This document shows, one piece after another, positions 54,624-63,044 of a stretch of 64,000 nucleotides of DNA. How positions within the stretch are numbered: the first letter of the stretch is position 1; each line of letters begins with the position of its first letter. A program made the position numbers and the translations under genes. The notes below the pieces were generated by a model. The model was not told the DNA's origin and searched no databases. It saw nothing but the letters and a program-made list of their open reading frames with translations. Where the stretch lies: NCBI GenBank assembly GCA_046347945.1, contig JAXMFB010000011.1, forward strand, positions 1 through 64,000. Direction: 5' to 3'. Source of the stretch: Zeimonas sp046347945. Its GTDB lineage: Bacteria > Pseudomonadota > Gammaproteobacteria > Burkholderiales > Burkholderiaceae_E.

Positions 54624-55268
54624 TCACAAGGCCTTGCCGCCGCGCAGCAGGCCGACCGCGATGCCTTCGAGCGCGAAGGCATCGCTGCGGCTGTCGACGA
54701 CGATCGGCTCGAAGTCGGGGTTTTCGGGCAGCAGTTCGATCGTGTGGCCCTTGCGGCGCCAGCGCTTGACGGTGACGTCGTCGCCGACGCGGGCGACGAC
54801 GACCTGGCCGTTGCGCGCCTCGTCGGCGCGGCGCACCGCGAGCAGGTCGCCGTCGAAGATGCCGGCATCGCGCATGCTCATGCCGCGCACCTTCAGCAGG
54901 TAGTCGGGCTTGTCGTCGAACAGGTGCGGGTCGATCGCGTAGCTGGCCTCGATGTGCTCCTGGGCGAGGATCGGGCTGCCGGCGGCCACCCGTCCGACCA
55001 GCGGCAGGCTGAGCGCGATCTGCACCGCCCGCGGCGCCTCGTCGGTGGAGTCGGGCAGCAGTTTCAGGCGGATGCCCCGCGAGGAGCCCGAGGCGAGCTC
55101 GATGACGCCCTTGCGCGCCAGCGCTTTCAGGTGCTCTTCGGCGGCGTTCGGCGAGCGAAAGCCCAGCTGCGCGGCGATTTCGGCCCGGGTGGGGGGAAAG
55201 CCGGTGTCGGCGATGTGCTGCCTGATCAGCGCCAGGATCTGTTGCTGGCGCGCGGTGAGATCCCGCAT
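54624..55268 (-). CDS. lexA: LexA repressor
   Basis: A 214-residue SOS repressor. The N-terminal winged helix (residues 1-70, LTARQQQILALIRQHI) recognises SOS boxes; the C-terminal S24 latent protease carries the A96-G97 cleavage site (RVAAGSP), the nucleophile S131 (RGMSMRDAG) and general base K168 (VTVKRW). All catalytic residues are present, so RecA-dependent self-cleavage is expected. It heads lexA-imuA-imuB and has a LexA box 28 bp before the ATG, giving autoregulation. Confidence 0.97.
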   Translation of the reverse strand: MRDLTARQQQILALIRQHIADTGFPPTRAEIAAQLGFRSPNAAEEHLKALARKGVIELASGSSRGIRLKLLPDSTDEAPRAVQIALSLPLVGRVAAGSPILAQEHIEASYAIDPHLFDDKPDYLLKVRGMSMRDAGIFDGDLLAVRRADEARNGQVVVARVGDDVTVKRWRRKGHTIELLPENPDFEPIVVDSRSDAFALEGIAVGLLRGGKAL

Positions 55269-55295
55269 CGGGGGCTCCGTGTCGACGTGTCCGAA

Positions 55296-55315
55296 GTCTG
55301 TATTTTTATACAGTA
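55296..55315 (-). promoter_or_regulatory. LexA (SOS) box upstream of lexA-imuA-imuB
   Basis: CTGTATTTTTATACAG (55298-55313) inside a 20-bp site ending in TA gives both half-sites CTG/CAG with ten bases between. It lies 28 bp before the lexA ATG. Together with the dnaE2 site it places the whole mutasome under LexA. Confidence 0.93.
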
Positions 55316-55461
55316 CCCCGGTCTTTTCAAGCGAATTCGCAAGCAGCGCCGGCGCCGCGATCGCGGCGCCGATTCGCGCCACCGGCGCGGCCGTGACGCC
55401 ACGCAAGGACGCCGACAGGCGCCACTGTGCATTCGTGCACGTTTGTGGCAAAGTCGAAAAA

Positions 55462-55531
55462 CGGACCGGTAACCCGGTCCGCGGAATTGCATTTCCCGGT
55501 TTGCTCGCTCAGGTGTCCCTCGAAATGCAAT
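55462..55531 (+). promoter_or_regulatory. structured 5' leader of the RRM gene
   Basis: Two inverted repeats precede the RRM gene. CGGACCGG (55462-55469) pairs with CCGGTCCG (55474-55481) around TAAC, a strong hairpin. ATTGCATTTC (55486-55495) is the exact reverse complement of GAAATGCAAT (55522-55531), with a 26-base spacer. The second closes 29 bp before the ATG. If transcribed, these could fold as a temperature- or protein-responsive leader or an attenuator. The 240 bp upstream of the gene hold no other gene. Confidence 0.6.
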
Positions 55532-55560
55532 GAGTTCAACGGTCCGAGGAACGAGTTTCG

Positions 55561-56046
55561 ATGGGAACCAAGATCTACGTGGGCAACCTGCCGTGGCGCG
55601 CCACCGACGCGCAACTGTCGCAGCTATTCGGCAATCACGGTGAAGTCGTCGATGCCAAGATCGTCACCGATCGCGAAACCGGCCGCTCGCGCGGATTCGG
55701 CTTCGTCACGATGGCCTCCGACGAAGCGGCGCAGGCCGCGATTCGCGCACTGAACGGCTACTCGCTCGAAGGCCGCAGCCTGGTCGTCAACGAGGCCCGC
55801 GAGCAGTCCGGCGGGGGCGGCTTCGGTCGCGGCGGCGGTGGTGGCGGCGGCTACGGCGGTGGCGGCGGCGGCCGCGGCGGCGGTGGTGGCGGCTACGGGG
55901 GCGGCGGTGGCGGCCGCAGCGGCGGCGGCTACGGTGGTGGCGGCGGTGGCTACGGCGGAGGTGGCGGCGGCTACGGCGGCGGCGATCGCGAAGGCGGTGG
56001 CGGCCGCGGCGGCCAGCGGCGCGGCGCCCGCCAGTTCGGCCAGTAG
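55561..56046 (+). CDS. glycine-rich RRM RNA-binding protein
   Basis: A 161-residue protein with one RNA-recognition motif (about residues 3-80): RNP2 is KIYVGNL and RNP1 is SRGFGFV. A low-complexity tail (about 84-155) of Gly runs with Tyr/Arg, such as GGGGYGG and GGGRSGGG, follows and ends RRGARQFGQ. This is the plan of plant and cyanobacterial cold-inducible glycine-rich proteins, also present in betaproteobacteria, which bind single-stranded RNA as chaperones; the RGG/YGG tail favours weak multivalent contacts. It is monocistronic, with a structured leader and a terminator. Confidence 0.95.
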   Translation: MGTKIYVGNLPWRATDAQLSQLFGNHGEVVDAKIVTDRETGRSRGFGFVTMASDEAAQAAIRALNGYSLEGRSLVVNEAREQSGGGGFGRGGGGGGGYGGGGGGRGGGGGGYGGGGGGRSGGGYGGGGGGYGGGGGGYGGGDREGGGGRGGQRRGARQFGQ

Positions 56047-56081
56047 GCGCTTCACCGCTCCGATGCAATCCCTTCGCGCCG

Positions 56082-56115
56082 GCCAAGCCGGCGCGAAGCG
56101 TTTCTGCAGGTTCGC
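56082..56115 (+). terminator. intrinsic terminator after the RRM gene
   Basis: CTTCGCGCCGGC (56082-56093) and GCCGGCGCGAAG (56097-56108) form a perfect twelve-pair stem with loop CAA, followed by CGTTTCT. The stem is very stable but the T-tract is short. Confidence 0.7.
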
Positions 56116-56224
56116 ATCCCCTTGGGGGTACGTGCCGCATCCCCCTCCGCGGTTATAGACGCGCGCGGCCCGAACTGCGCCCAATAGCGGCGGTTCCACC
56201 GTTGCCACCGAGGAGGGAAGCTCG

Positions 56225-56818
56225 ATGAAGTACCCGGCATTCCGTGCCATGCCCGCGCTCGCCGCGCTGCTGATCGCCGGCTGCGCGGCGCCGCCGCCCG
56301 CGCCGGTCGCGGCGCCGCCCGGCTACGTGGAACAGGCGCGCGACATCGCGGCGACGGTTCCCGCCAACCTGCTCACGGTGCTCACGGCCGAGCTGAACCG
56401 CAGCGGCCCGGCGGGTGCCATCGAAGTCTGCCGCGACAAGGCGCCGGAGATGGCGCGCGCGGCCTCGGAACGCACCGGCTGGAACGTGCGCCGCGCGAGC
56501 CAGCGCAACCGCAATCCGAAGGGCGTCCCCGACGCCTGGGAGCGCGGCGTGCTCGAGCGCTTCGACGCGCAGGCGGCGGCCGGCGTCGCCGGTTCGACGC
56601 TCGAGACCTGGCAGGTCGTCGACGAGGGCGGCCGGCAGGTGTTCCGCTACGCGAAGGCGCTGCCGACGCAGGCGCTGTGCGTGCAGTGCCACGGCGCCGC
56701 CGACAAGCTGAGCGAGCCGGTGAAGGCGAAGCTGCGCGCGCTGTACCCGAACGACCGGGCCACCGGCTACGAGCCGGGGCAGATCCGCGGCGCGCTGTTC
56801 CTGAAGAAGCCGATCTGA
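56225..56818 (+). CDS. DUF3365 (Tll0287-like) haem lipoprotein
   Basis: A 197-residue lipoprotein: signal peptide with lipobox LLIAGC (Cys about 19), a Pro/Ala linker, and a DUF3365 domain. The single haem site CVQCH lies near residue 154 in ALCVQCHGAADKLS, preceded by the Glu/Asn-rich SQRNRNPKGVPDAWE stretch of the family. Tll0287-like proteins are sensor-type c-haem folds. No partner cytochrome gene is beside it; it converges on ETF-QO with about 30 bp between stops. A strong GAGGAGGGAAG precedes the ATG. Confidence 0.87.
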   Translation: MKYPAFRAMPALAALLIAGCAAPPPAPVAAPPGYVEQARDIAATVPANLLTVLTAELNRSGPAGAIEVCRDKAPEMARAASERTGWNVRRASQRNRNPKGVPDAWERGVLERFDAQAAAGVAGSTLETWQVVDEGGRQVFRYAKALPTQALCVQCHGAADKLSEPVKAKLRALYPNDRATGYEPGQIRGALFLKKPI

Positions 56819-56849
56819 GTCGCCGGGGCGAGCGGGCCGCCGCGCCCGC

Positions 56850-58499
56850 TCACATCCCCGAGTAGTTCGGGCCGCCGCCGCCTTCGGGTACGACCCAGAC
56901 GATGTTCTGGGTCGGGTCCTTGATGTCGCAGGTCTTGCAGTGCACGCAGTTCTGCGCGTTGATCTGCAGCCGCTCGGCTCCGTCGTCGTCGCGCACGAAC
57001 TCGTAGACGCCGGCCGGGCAATAGCGCTGCTCGGGTCCGGCGTAGCGCGCCAGGTTCACTGCCACCGGCACCGACGGATCCTTCAGCGTCAGGTGGATCG
57101 GCTGGTTCTCCTCGTGGTTGGTGTTCGAGATGAACACCGACGAGAGCCGGTCGAAGCTCAGCTTGCCGTCGGGCTTCGGGTACGCGATCGGCTGGCATTC
57201 GGCGGCCGGCAGCAGGTACGCATGATCGGGCTTCGTCGTGTGCAGCGTGAACGGCGCCTTGCCGCGGAACAGTACCTGGTCGATGCCCACCAGAAGCGTG
57301 CCCATCCACAGGCCCTTGCCCATCGCCGGCTTGAAGTTGCGCGCGCGGTGCAGCTCGTCGTGCAGCCACGACGCGCGGAAGGCGTCCGGGTAGGCGGTCA
57401 GTTCGTCGCCCGAGCGCCCGGCGGCCAGCGCGTCGAAGGCCGCCTCGGCCGCCAGCATGCCGGTCTTGATCGCGGCGTGGCTGCCCTTGATCCGCGACGC
57501 GTTCAGGAAGCCCGCGTCGCAGCCGACCAGGCAGCCGCCGGGGAACGTGAACTTCGGCAGCGAGTTCAGGCCGCCGGCGGTGATCGCACGCGCGCCGTAG
57601 GCGAGCCGCTTGCCGCCTTCGAGAAACTCACGGATCGCGGGGTGCGTCTTGTAGCGCTGGAATTCCTCGTACGGCGACAGGTACGGGTTGCGATAGTTCA
57701 GGCCGACCACGTAACCGATCGCGACCTTGTTGTCCTCGAGGTGGTAGAGGAACGAGCCGCCGTAGGTCGCGTTGTCCAGCGGCCAGCCCGCGGTGTGGAT
57801 CACGAGGCCGGGCTTCGACTTCGCAGGATCGATCTCCCATAGCTCCTTGAGCCCGATGCCGTAGCTCTGCGGATCGCGGCCGGCATCGAGCCCGAACCTT
57901 TCGATCAGCTGCTTGCCGAGGTGGCCGCGCGCCCCCTCCGCGAAGAACGTGTACTTCGCGTGCAGCTCCATGCCCGGCTGGAACGCGTCGGTGGGCTGCC
58001 CGTCGCGGCCGACGCCCATGTTGCCGGTGGCCACGCCCTTCACCGACCCGTCGGCGTGGTAGAGCACTTCCGCGGCGGCGAAGCCGGGAAAGATCTCGAC
58101 GCCGAGCGCCTCGGCCTGCTGGCCCATCCAGCGCACGACGTTGCCCAGGCTGATCACGTAGTTGCCGTGGTTGCGGAAGCAATCGGGAAGCAGCCAGTTG
58201 GGCACCTGCCGTGCGCCGGTCTCGGACAGGAACATGAACCGGTCTTCGACGACCTCGGCATTCAGCGGCGCGCCGCGCTCGCGCCAGTCAGGCAGCAATT
58301 CGCCGATCGCCCGCGGGTCCATGACGGCGCCCGACAGGATGTGCGCGCCGATCTCCGAGCCTTTCTCGATGACGCAGACGCCGATCTCGGTGCCCTTGTC
58401 GGCGGCGAGCTGCTTCAGACGGATGGCGGCCGCGAGGCCGGCGGGTCCGCCGCCGACGATCACGACGTCGAACTCCATCGAATCGCGCTCAATGTCCAT
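56850..58499 (-). CDS. electron-transfer flavoprotein-ubiquinone oxidoreductase
   Basis: A 549-residue inner-membrane-associated flavoprotein moving electrons from ETF to ubiquinone in fatty-acid and amino-acid oxidation. The FAD-binding loop VIVGGGPAGLAAAIR is at the N-terminus, the quinone-side region includes GGSFLYHLEDNKVAIGYVVG, and the C-terminal 4Fe-4S ligands are in RYCPAGVYEF and NCVHCKTCDIKDP. The length matches the family (about 550). The ATG at 58499 has GGAGAG upstream; an ATG 21 bases on (MEFDVV) is also possible. It diverges from the SDR gene. No etfAB in the window. Confidence 0.96.
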   Translation of the reverse strand: MDIERDSMEFDVVIVGGGPAGLAAAIRLKQLAADKGTEIGVCVIEKGSEIGAHILSGAVMDPRAIGELLPDWRERGAPLNAEVVEDRFMFLSETGARQVPNWLLPDCFRNHGNYVISLGNVVRWMGQQAEALGVEIFPGFAAAEVLYHADGSVKGVATGNMGVGRDGQPTDAFQPGMELHAKYTFFAEGARGHLGKQLIERFGLDAGRDPQSYGIGLKELWEIDPAKSKPGLVIHTAGWPLDNATYGGSFLYHLEDNKVAIGYVVGLNYRNPYLSPYEEFQRYKTHPAIREFLEGGKRLAYGARAITAGGLNSLPKFTFPGGCLVGCDAGFLNASRIKGSHAAIKTGMLAAEAAFDALAAGRSGDELTAYPDAFRASWLHDELHRARNFKPAMGKGLWMGTLLVGIDQVLFRGKAPFTLHTTKPDHAYLLPAAECQPIAYPKPDGKLSFDRLSSVFISNTNHEENQPIHLTLKDPSVPVAVNLARYAGPEQRYCPAGVYEFVRDDDGAERLQINAQNCVHCKTCDIKDPTQNIVWVVPEGGGGPNYSGM

Positions 58500-58704
58500 G
58501 GAATGGGCTCTCCGGATGTCTGGGACGATGCTGCTGGCGGCCACGATTGTCCGGAAACCGGCGACCGCGCGCAAACGGCCCCCGGTTGGGTCACGCGCGA
58601 GCGAGGGGGCGGCGCTGGCGACCGGCCCCGCGGCGTGCGGCGCGCGGCATCGGCTAACATCGGTGCGCAACCGATCCGGCGCCCCTCGTCAAGGAGACTT
58701 CATC

Positions 58705-59478
58705 GTGGCCATCCGATTCGATCTCGACGGCAAGACTGCTCTCGTCACCGGCGCCTCGAGCGGCCTGGGGGCGCGCTTCGCGCGCGTGCTCGCCGACAAC
58801 GGCGCGCAGGTGGTGCTGGCCTCGCGGCGCGTGGAGCGACTGAAGGAACTGCGCGCCGAGATCGAGGCGGCCGGCGGCGACGCGCACGTGGTCGCGCTCG
58901 ACGTGACCGACGTCGCGAGCATCCACGCAGCGGTGGCGCGGGCGGAGGACGAGGCAGGGCCGATCGACATCCTGGTGAACAACTCGGGCGTGAGCACGAC
59001 GCAACGGCTGGTCGACGTGAAGCCCGAGGACTACGACTTCATGTTCGGCACCAACACGCGCGGGGCGTTCTTCGTCGCGCAGGAGGTCGGGCGCCGGATG
59101 ATCGCGCGCGCCAAGGCGGAGCCCACCCGGCAGGCGCGCATCATCAACATCGCGTCGATGGCGGCGCTGCGCGTGCTCGCGCAGATCGGCGTCTATTGCA
59201 TGAGCAAGGCCGCCGTCGTGCAGATGACGAAGGCGATGGCGCTCGAGTGGGGGCGCTTCAACATCAACGTCAACGCGATCTGCCCCGGCTACATCGAGAC
59301 CGAGATCAACGCGCACCACTGGCAGACCGAGGCCGGCCAGAAGCTGATCCAGATGCTGCCGCGCCGTCGCGTCGGCAAGCCCGAGGACCTCGACGGCGTG
59401 CTGATGCTGCTCGCCTCGGACCAGTCGCAGTTCGTCAACGGCGCGGTGATCGCCGCGGACGACGGGTTCGGGGTCTAG
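58705..59478 (+). CDS. SDR family oxidoreductase
   Basis: A 257-residue classical short-chain dehydrogenase. The NAD(P)-binding motif TGASSGLG is at residues 15-22, NNSG near 92-95, and the active site Y164xxxK168 (YCMSK) with its Ser in NIASM. The C-terminal NGAVIAADDGFGV substitutes for the usual DGG. A GTG start at 58705 has AAGGAG (58691-58696) eight bases ahead and gives the right N-terminus. It diverges from ETF-QO, an arrangement common with 3-hydroxyacyl-type SDRs of fatty-acid oxidation; the substrate is inferred only. Confidence 0.92.
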   Translation: MAIRFDLDGKTALVTGASSGLGARFARVLADNGAQVVLASRRVERLKELRAEIEAAGGDAHVVALDVTDVASIHAAVARAEDEAGPIDILVNNSGVSTTQRLVDVKPEDYDFMFGTNTRGAFFVAQEVGRRMIARAKAEPTRQARIINIASMAALRVLAQIGVYCMSKAAVVQMTKAMALEWGRFNINVNAICPGYIETEINAHHWQTEAGQKLIQMLPRRRVGKPEDLDGVLMLLASDQSQFVNGAVIAADDGFGV

Positions 59479-59516
59479 CGAAGCTTCACATCTAGCGCCT
59501 GAGGACTACGCCCCGA

Positions 59517-59539
59517 GCCGACCCGGCGTTCGGGTCGGC
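59517..59539. terminator. hairpin between convergent SDR and Bug genes
   Basis: GCCGACCC (59517-59524) pairs with GGGTCGGC (59532-59539) around a seven-base loop, 38 bp after the SDR stop. No T-tract is present on either strand, so terminator function is uncertain. Confidence 0.4.
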
Positions 59540-59571
59540 CCGTGGCGAGTGGCGGGCCGCGCGATGCACGA

Positions 59572-60573
59572 TCAGTTCAGCTGGATGCCGGCTGCCGCGA
59601 TGGCCTGCCTCCAATAAGCGAACTCGGCGTGCCAGAACTCGCCCAAGGCGCGGGCGCCCATGGGGTTGGGGATGGCACCTAGCTCCTTGAGCTTGTCGAT
59701 CGCCTCGGGCTGGGCGCAGCCATCGAGAACAGACTTCTCCAGCCGCGCGAGCACGTCGCGCGGCGTGCCGGCGCGAGTGAAGACAGCGAACCAACTGGAG
59801 TTGGCGAAGCCCGGAATGCCCTGTTCGGCGAAGGTGGGCACATCGGGCAACGCGGCCGAGCGCGCCTCGGTGGAGACCCCGATGGCACGTACGCTGCCAG
59901 CGCGGACCATCCCCATCACGCCGGTGATGTTGTCCAGCACAGCAGCGAGATTTCCACCCATCAAGTCCTGGATTGCGGCGGCCGCGCCGCGATAGGGCAC
60001 GTGAGTCATGTTGAACTTGCCGTCGCGTTTCAGTAGTTCTCCCGTGAGATGCATCACGCTGCCCGTGCCGCCAGTGCCATAGTTGGCCCGCTCGGGATTT
60101 GCGCGGGCCCAGGCCGCGAACTCCCGGAAATTGCGCGCCGGGATATCCTTGTTGATGATGAGCACATTGGGCAGTTTGCACACCATGGCGACTGGCTCGA
60201 ACGAGCCGACCGGATCGTAGGCGAGGCTCTTGCCTTGGGTGATCGGCATGATTACCGCCGATGTCACGATGCTCGCCAACAGCGTGTAGCCGTCGGGCGC
60301 CGCGCGAGCCACTTCGGCTGCACCAATTGCTCCGGCCGCGCCGCCCTTGTTGTCCACCACCACGGTGCCTTTGAGCGCGTCGGCCGTCTGTTTCGCAACG
60401 AGGCGGCCGACGATATCGGTCGAGCCACCGGGCGGGTAGGGGATCACGAGGCGAATTGGTCGTTCCGGGAACTCTGCGGCAAGCGCAGAGCCGCCGCAGG
60501 TCAGCGCGGCCAAGGATCCGACGATCAGGAAGTCTCGTCGTGTCACGGTCGTCGGGGAGAGGAGGTCGGTCAT
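59572..60573 (-). CDS. Bug-family tripartite tricarboxylate transporter receptor
   Basis: A 333-residue periplasmic receptor of the TctC/Bug family. A Tat-type signal (TRRDFLIVG) with ALA cleavage leads into FPERPIRLVIPYPPGGSTDIVGR, the Bug start, followed by NKGGAAGAIGAAEVARAAPDGYTLL and YRGAAAAIQDLMGG. Bug receptors bind carboxylates or aromatic acids and may serve TctAB permeases or signalling; no tctA/B genes are adjacent. The ATG at 60573 follows GGGAG by five bases. It is downstream of the deacetylase gene by 20 bp, so the two form an operon. Confidence 0.92.
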   Translation of the reverse strand: MTDLLSPTTVTRRDFLIVGSLAALTCGGSALAAEFPERPIRLVIPYPPGGSTDIVGRLVAKQTADALKGTVVVDNKGGAAGAIGAAEVARAAPDGYTLLASIVTSAVIMPITQGKSLAYDPVGSFEPVAMVCKLPNVLIINKDIPARNFREFAAWARANPERANYGTGGTGSVMHLTGELLKRDGKFNMTHVPYRGAAAAIQDLMGGNLAAVLDNITGVMGMVRAGSVRAIGVSTEARSAALPDVPTFAEQGIPGFANSSWFAVFTRAGTPRDVLARLEKSVLDGCAQPEAIDKLKELGAIPNPMGARALGEFWHAEFAYWRQAIAAAGIQLN

Positions 60574-60593
60574 GGGGGCTCCCGTCAATGTAT

Positions 60594-61484
60594 TCAGAGT
60601 TGCGGCCGCCCCAACTGCTCGCGCAGATGGGCGATCGCATCGCCTTGGCGGCCGATCCAGGCATCCTCGAGCGCGCGGGCACGCTCGATCAGCTGTTCGA
60701 AGACGTTGATGCCCGTGAGTCGGCCGAACACGTGGCCATGGATGGACGGGTTGAGCCGCACCGCGCCACGCTCGTGGCGCCTCACGTAGGTGAGCCAGTC
60801 GTCGAACAGCTCGAGCATCTGGCGAGGTGGATTGCCATAGCGGATTGCGTGGGGCGTGTCGTTCATCTCCATGCCGCCGGGGAACGCCGCGATTTCACGC
60901 TCGCCGAAGCGCACCAGGTAGGGAAGATCGTCGTTCATCGTGTCGCCATGCCAGAGGTACCCCTCCTCCGCGAGCAGTCGCGCGGTGCGGAGGCTGGGCG
61001 AGGCACGCGGGCTGATCCAGCCCCGGGGTCGCGTGCCGCAGGCGCGCTCCAGGATTTCGGTCGTCCGGCGGATGTTGGCGCGCTCGCCTTCCTCGTCCAG
61101 ATAGGCCGGAATGACGTCCATACCCCAGGAATGCGCGACGATTTCGTGCCCGGCGTCCGCGATCAGGCGCAAGGTCTGCGGGTGGCGCTCCGCCAGCACG
61201 CCGCAGACGAGCATGCTGATCCGGATCTGTTGGCGGTTCAGCACGTCCAGGATCCGGTGGATGCCGCGGCGTATTCCGTACTCCACCCAACCCAGCGCGT
61301 TCAGGTCGGGTGTGCCTGGCTGTAGCGGATTGCCCATGGGCCCGAAGCCCGGCCAGGCATGGTCCGACCAGCCTTCCAGCGCGACGCGAAAGAAGATGCC
61401 CAGGCGCTTGCCGCCCGGCCATCGGAAGTCGGGCGCCGGGAGCGTTTCAGTGCCGCCCGCATGAATGTCGAACGCCGTGGGCAT
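60594..61484 (-). CDS. polysaccharide deacetylase-fold hydrolase (PuuE-like)
   Basis: A 296-residue NodB-homology protein. It opens WPGGKRLGIFFRVALEGWSD and has the metal-site segments HEIVAHSWGMD and PSIHGHVFGRL. The catalytic Asp-x-His layout is of the PuuE/allantoinase-like or cyclic-imide/hydantoin hydrolase subgroup rather than chitin deacetylases, so C-N bond hydrolysis of a small molecule is likely. The ATG at 61484 is used; a TTG at 61523 extends the frame by thirteen residues without a clear ribosome site. Operon with the Bug receptor. Confidence 0.82.
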   Translation of the reverse strand: MPTAFDIHAGGTETLPAPDFRWPGGKRLGIFFRVALEGWSDHAWPGFGPMGNPLQPGTPDLNALGWVEYGIRRGIHRILDVLNRQQIRISMLVCGVLAERHPQTLRLIADAGHEIVAHSWGMDVIPAYLDEEGERANIRRTTEILERACGTRPRGWISPRASPSLRTARLLAEEGYLWHGDTMNDDLPYLVRFGEREIAAFPGGMEMNDTPHAIRYGNPPRQMLELFDDWLTYVRRHERGAVRLNPSIHGHVFGRLTGINVFEQLIERARALEDAWIGRQGDAIAHLREQLGRPQL

Positions 61485-61633
61485 GGGAGCGATGCCGCCG
61501 AGCGGGCGGCCTGTGGTGAACAATCAGTGCGACGAGTGTCCTTCGAAAAGCTTAAGCAGCCTCGGCGATCGCGGCAAATGATAGTTTTCGTACAGAGCGT
61601 TGACGCAAGAGCAACGCTCGGGCGGGCGCAAGA

Positions 61634-62533
61634 TCAGTCCCGCGAGGACTGCCCGATCCGGATCAGGTGGTCGAGGAACGCGGAGGCAGCGACCGGGAGG
61701 GTGCGACGAGCCAGCACACAGACGTCGATGCCACCTTGGGTCAGCAATGGATCGCTCAGTGGAATTCCCACCAGCTGTCCTGCAGCGAGTTCGTGTCGAA
61801 TCGACATCCGCGACAGCAAGGTGACGCCGCCACCGTTGCGTGCGAAGCCGCGCAGTACCGCCAGCGAATTCGCCTCCAGCGCCGGCGTCAGTCGAATCTT
61901 GGACATCTGGCTCTGCAGGTCGATGAGCCGGCGGACGCCGAAGCTGGTGTCAGGAACAGCCAGCCGCTGCTGGGCCAACTGCGCCAGCGAAAGGCTCTTG
62001 CGACGCGCGAGCGGGTGGTTGGGCGCCATCACTGCCAGCAGTGGAACGTGAAGATGCAGCACCGAACGCAGCTCGTCGCTCGGGCGCAGATTGAAGACCA
62101 GTCCGATGTCGGTTTCTCCGCTGGCGACACCAGTCACGATGGCGCTGGCTGCAGTAATGCGCAGCGAGAACGTAATGTCGGGATGTTCGTCCTGGAACTG
62201 CGCGATGGCCGGCGCGAGGAAGTCCGATGCGTATCCTTCGACGGACATCAGGTCTACGTGGCCACGCAGCAGGTTCTGCAGCGCATCGAGTTCCGATCGC
62301 ATCCGTTCGACGCCGTTGAGCACGTCCCGGACGTGATTCAGGTAGATCTTCCCGGCGGGCGTAAGTGCCATGCCACGAGCGCGGCGTTCGAACAACTCGA
62401 CGCCGAGCTCCTCCTCGAGCCGATGAAGCTCTCGGCTCAGTGCCGACGGCGTGACGAACAGGCGATTGGCAGCTGCCCGGATGGACCCGGTGCGCGCGAC
62501 CTCCTGGAATCGGACTAGCGTGGTGTTGGACAT
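61634..62533 (-). CDS. LysR family transcriptional regulator
   Basis: A 299-residue LysR-type activator. N-terminal HTH (residues 5-63: LVRFQEVARTGSIRAAANRLFVTPSALSRELHRLEE), then a linker helix and an effector-binding periplasmic-binding-like domain (about 90-295). The start is an ATG at 62533, one codon after a GTG. It diverges from the RidA genes and lies 149 bp from the deacetylase on its own strand. A T-N11-A site sits in the 114 bp divergent gap, so it probably controls the RidA genes and itself. Confidence 0.92.
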   Translation of the reverse strand: MSNTTLVRFQEVARTGSIRAAANRLFVTPSALSRELHRLEEELGVELFERRARGMALTPAGKIYLNHVRDVLNGVERMRSELDALQNLLRGHVDLMSVEGYASDFLAPAIAQFQDEHPDITFSLRITAASAIVTGVASGETDIGLVFNLRPSDELRSVLHLHVPLLAVMAPNHPLARRKSLSLAQLAQQRLAVPDTSFGVRRLIDLQSQMSKIRLTPALEANSLAVLRGFARNGGGVTLLSRMSIRHELAAGQLVGIPLSDPLLTQGGIDVCVLARRTLPVAASAFLDHLIRIGQSSRD

Positions 62534-62551
62534 CACGCATTCTCGCTGGAC

Positions 62552-62637
62552 GTTGCGCGGTGCGCAACACTCCGTTCGAAACTAATCGTTTGATGCATTC
62601 GTTCAACTGCTGCACATTGAGGCCTGATCGTTGCGCA
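62552..62637. promoter_or_regulatory. LysR binding site with a third half-site
   Basis: GTTGCGC-GGT-GCGCAAC (62552-62568) is a perfect dyad with the T-N11-A core of LysR operators. A third half-site, GTTGCGCA, follows at 62630-62637, just before the RidA start at 62651. The pair fits activation/repression geometry. Confidence 0.7.
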
Positions 62638-62650
62638 CAGGGGGCGTCAG

Positions 62651-63040
62651 ATGGCCAAGAAAGTGATCTACAGCCCGAGAGTGACACGCACGAAGGCGCC
62701 TCACGCGCATGCGGTCAGGACCGGGAACCTGGTCTTCGTTTCAGGTTGCCCGGCCTACTTCGGCGACATGCAGCTGGCGAAGGGTGACTTCGCCGCACAG
62801 ATGCGCCAGTGCATGACGAACGTGAAGAACATTCTCGAGGATGCAGGCTCGTCGCTGGAGCATGTGGTCAAGGTCAACGTGTTCCTCGATCGTCGCGCCG
62901 ACTTCGATGAGATGAACGAGATCTATCGCGAGTTCTTCGGCAGCGATCCGGACACGTGGCCGGCACGAACCACAGTCGAGGCTCGGCTGCCACGCAAGGA
63001 CTTCCTGCTGGAGATCGAATGCGTCGCTGAGGTGGAGTGA
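62651..63040 (+). CDS. RidA/YjgF family deaminase-like protein
   Basis: A 129-residue RidA-family protein, which forms trimers and hydrolyses reactive enamines/imines (2-aminoacrylate). The key Arg is in WPARTTVEARLP and the Glu in LLEIECVAEVE, so imine hydrolysis is plausible. The start MAKKVIYSPRVTRTKAPHAHA is as in RidA paralogues tied to catabolic clusters. GGGGGC precedes the ATG poorly. It is followed 4 bp later by a second family member, and both are presumably driven by the LysR regulator. Confidence 0.92.
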   Translation: MAKKVIYSPRVTRTKAPHAHAVRTGNLVFVSGCPAYFGDMQLAKGDFAAQMRQCMTNVKNILEDAGSSLEHVVKVNVFLDRRADFDEMNEIYREFFGSDPDTWPARTTVEARLPRKDFLLEIECVAEVE

Positions 63041-63044
63041 TCCC

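Noticed and set aside
55838..56158. Gly/Ala-rich repeats considered as CRISPR or tandem DNA repeat
   Set aside because: They are codon repeats for the glycine-rich tail of the RRM protein, irregular in length, without spacers.
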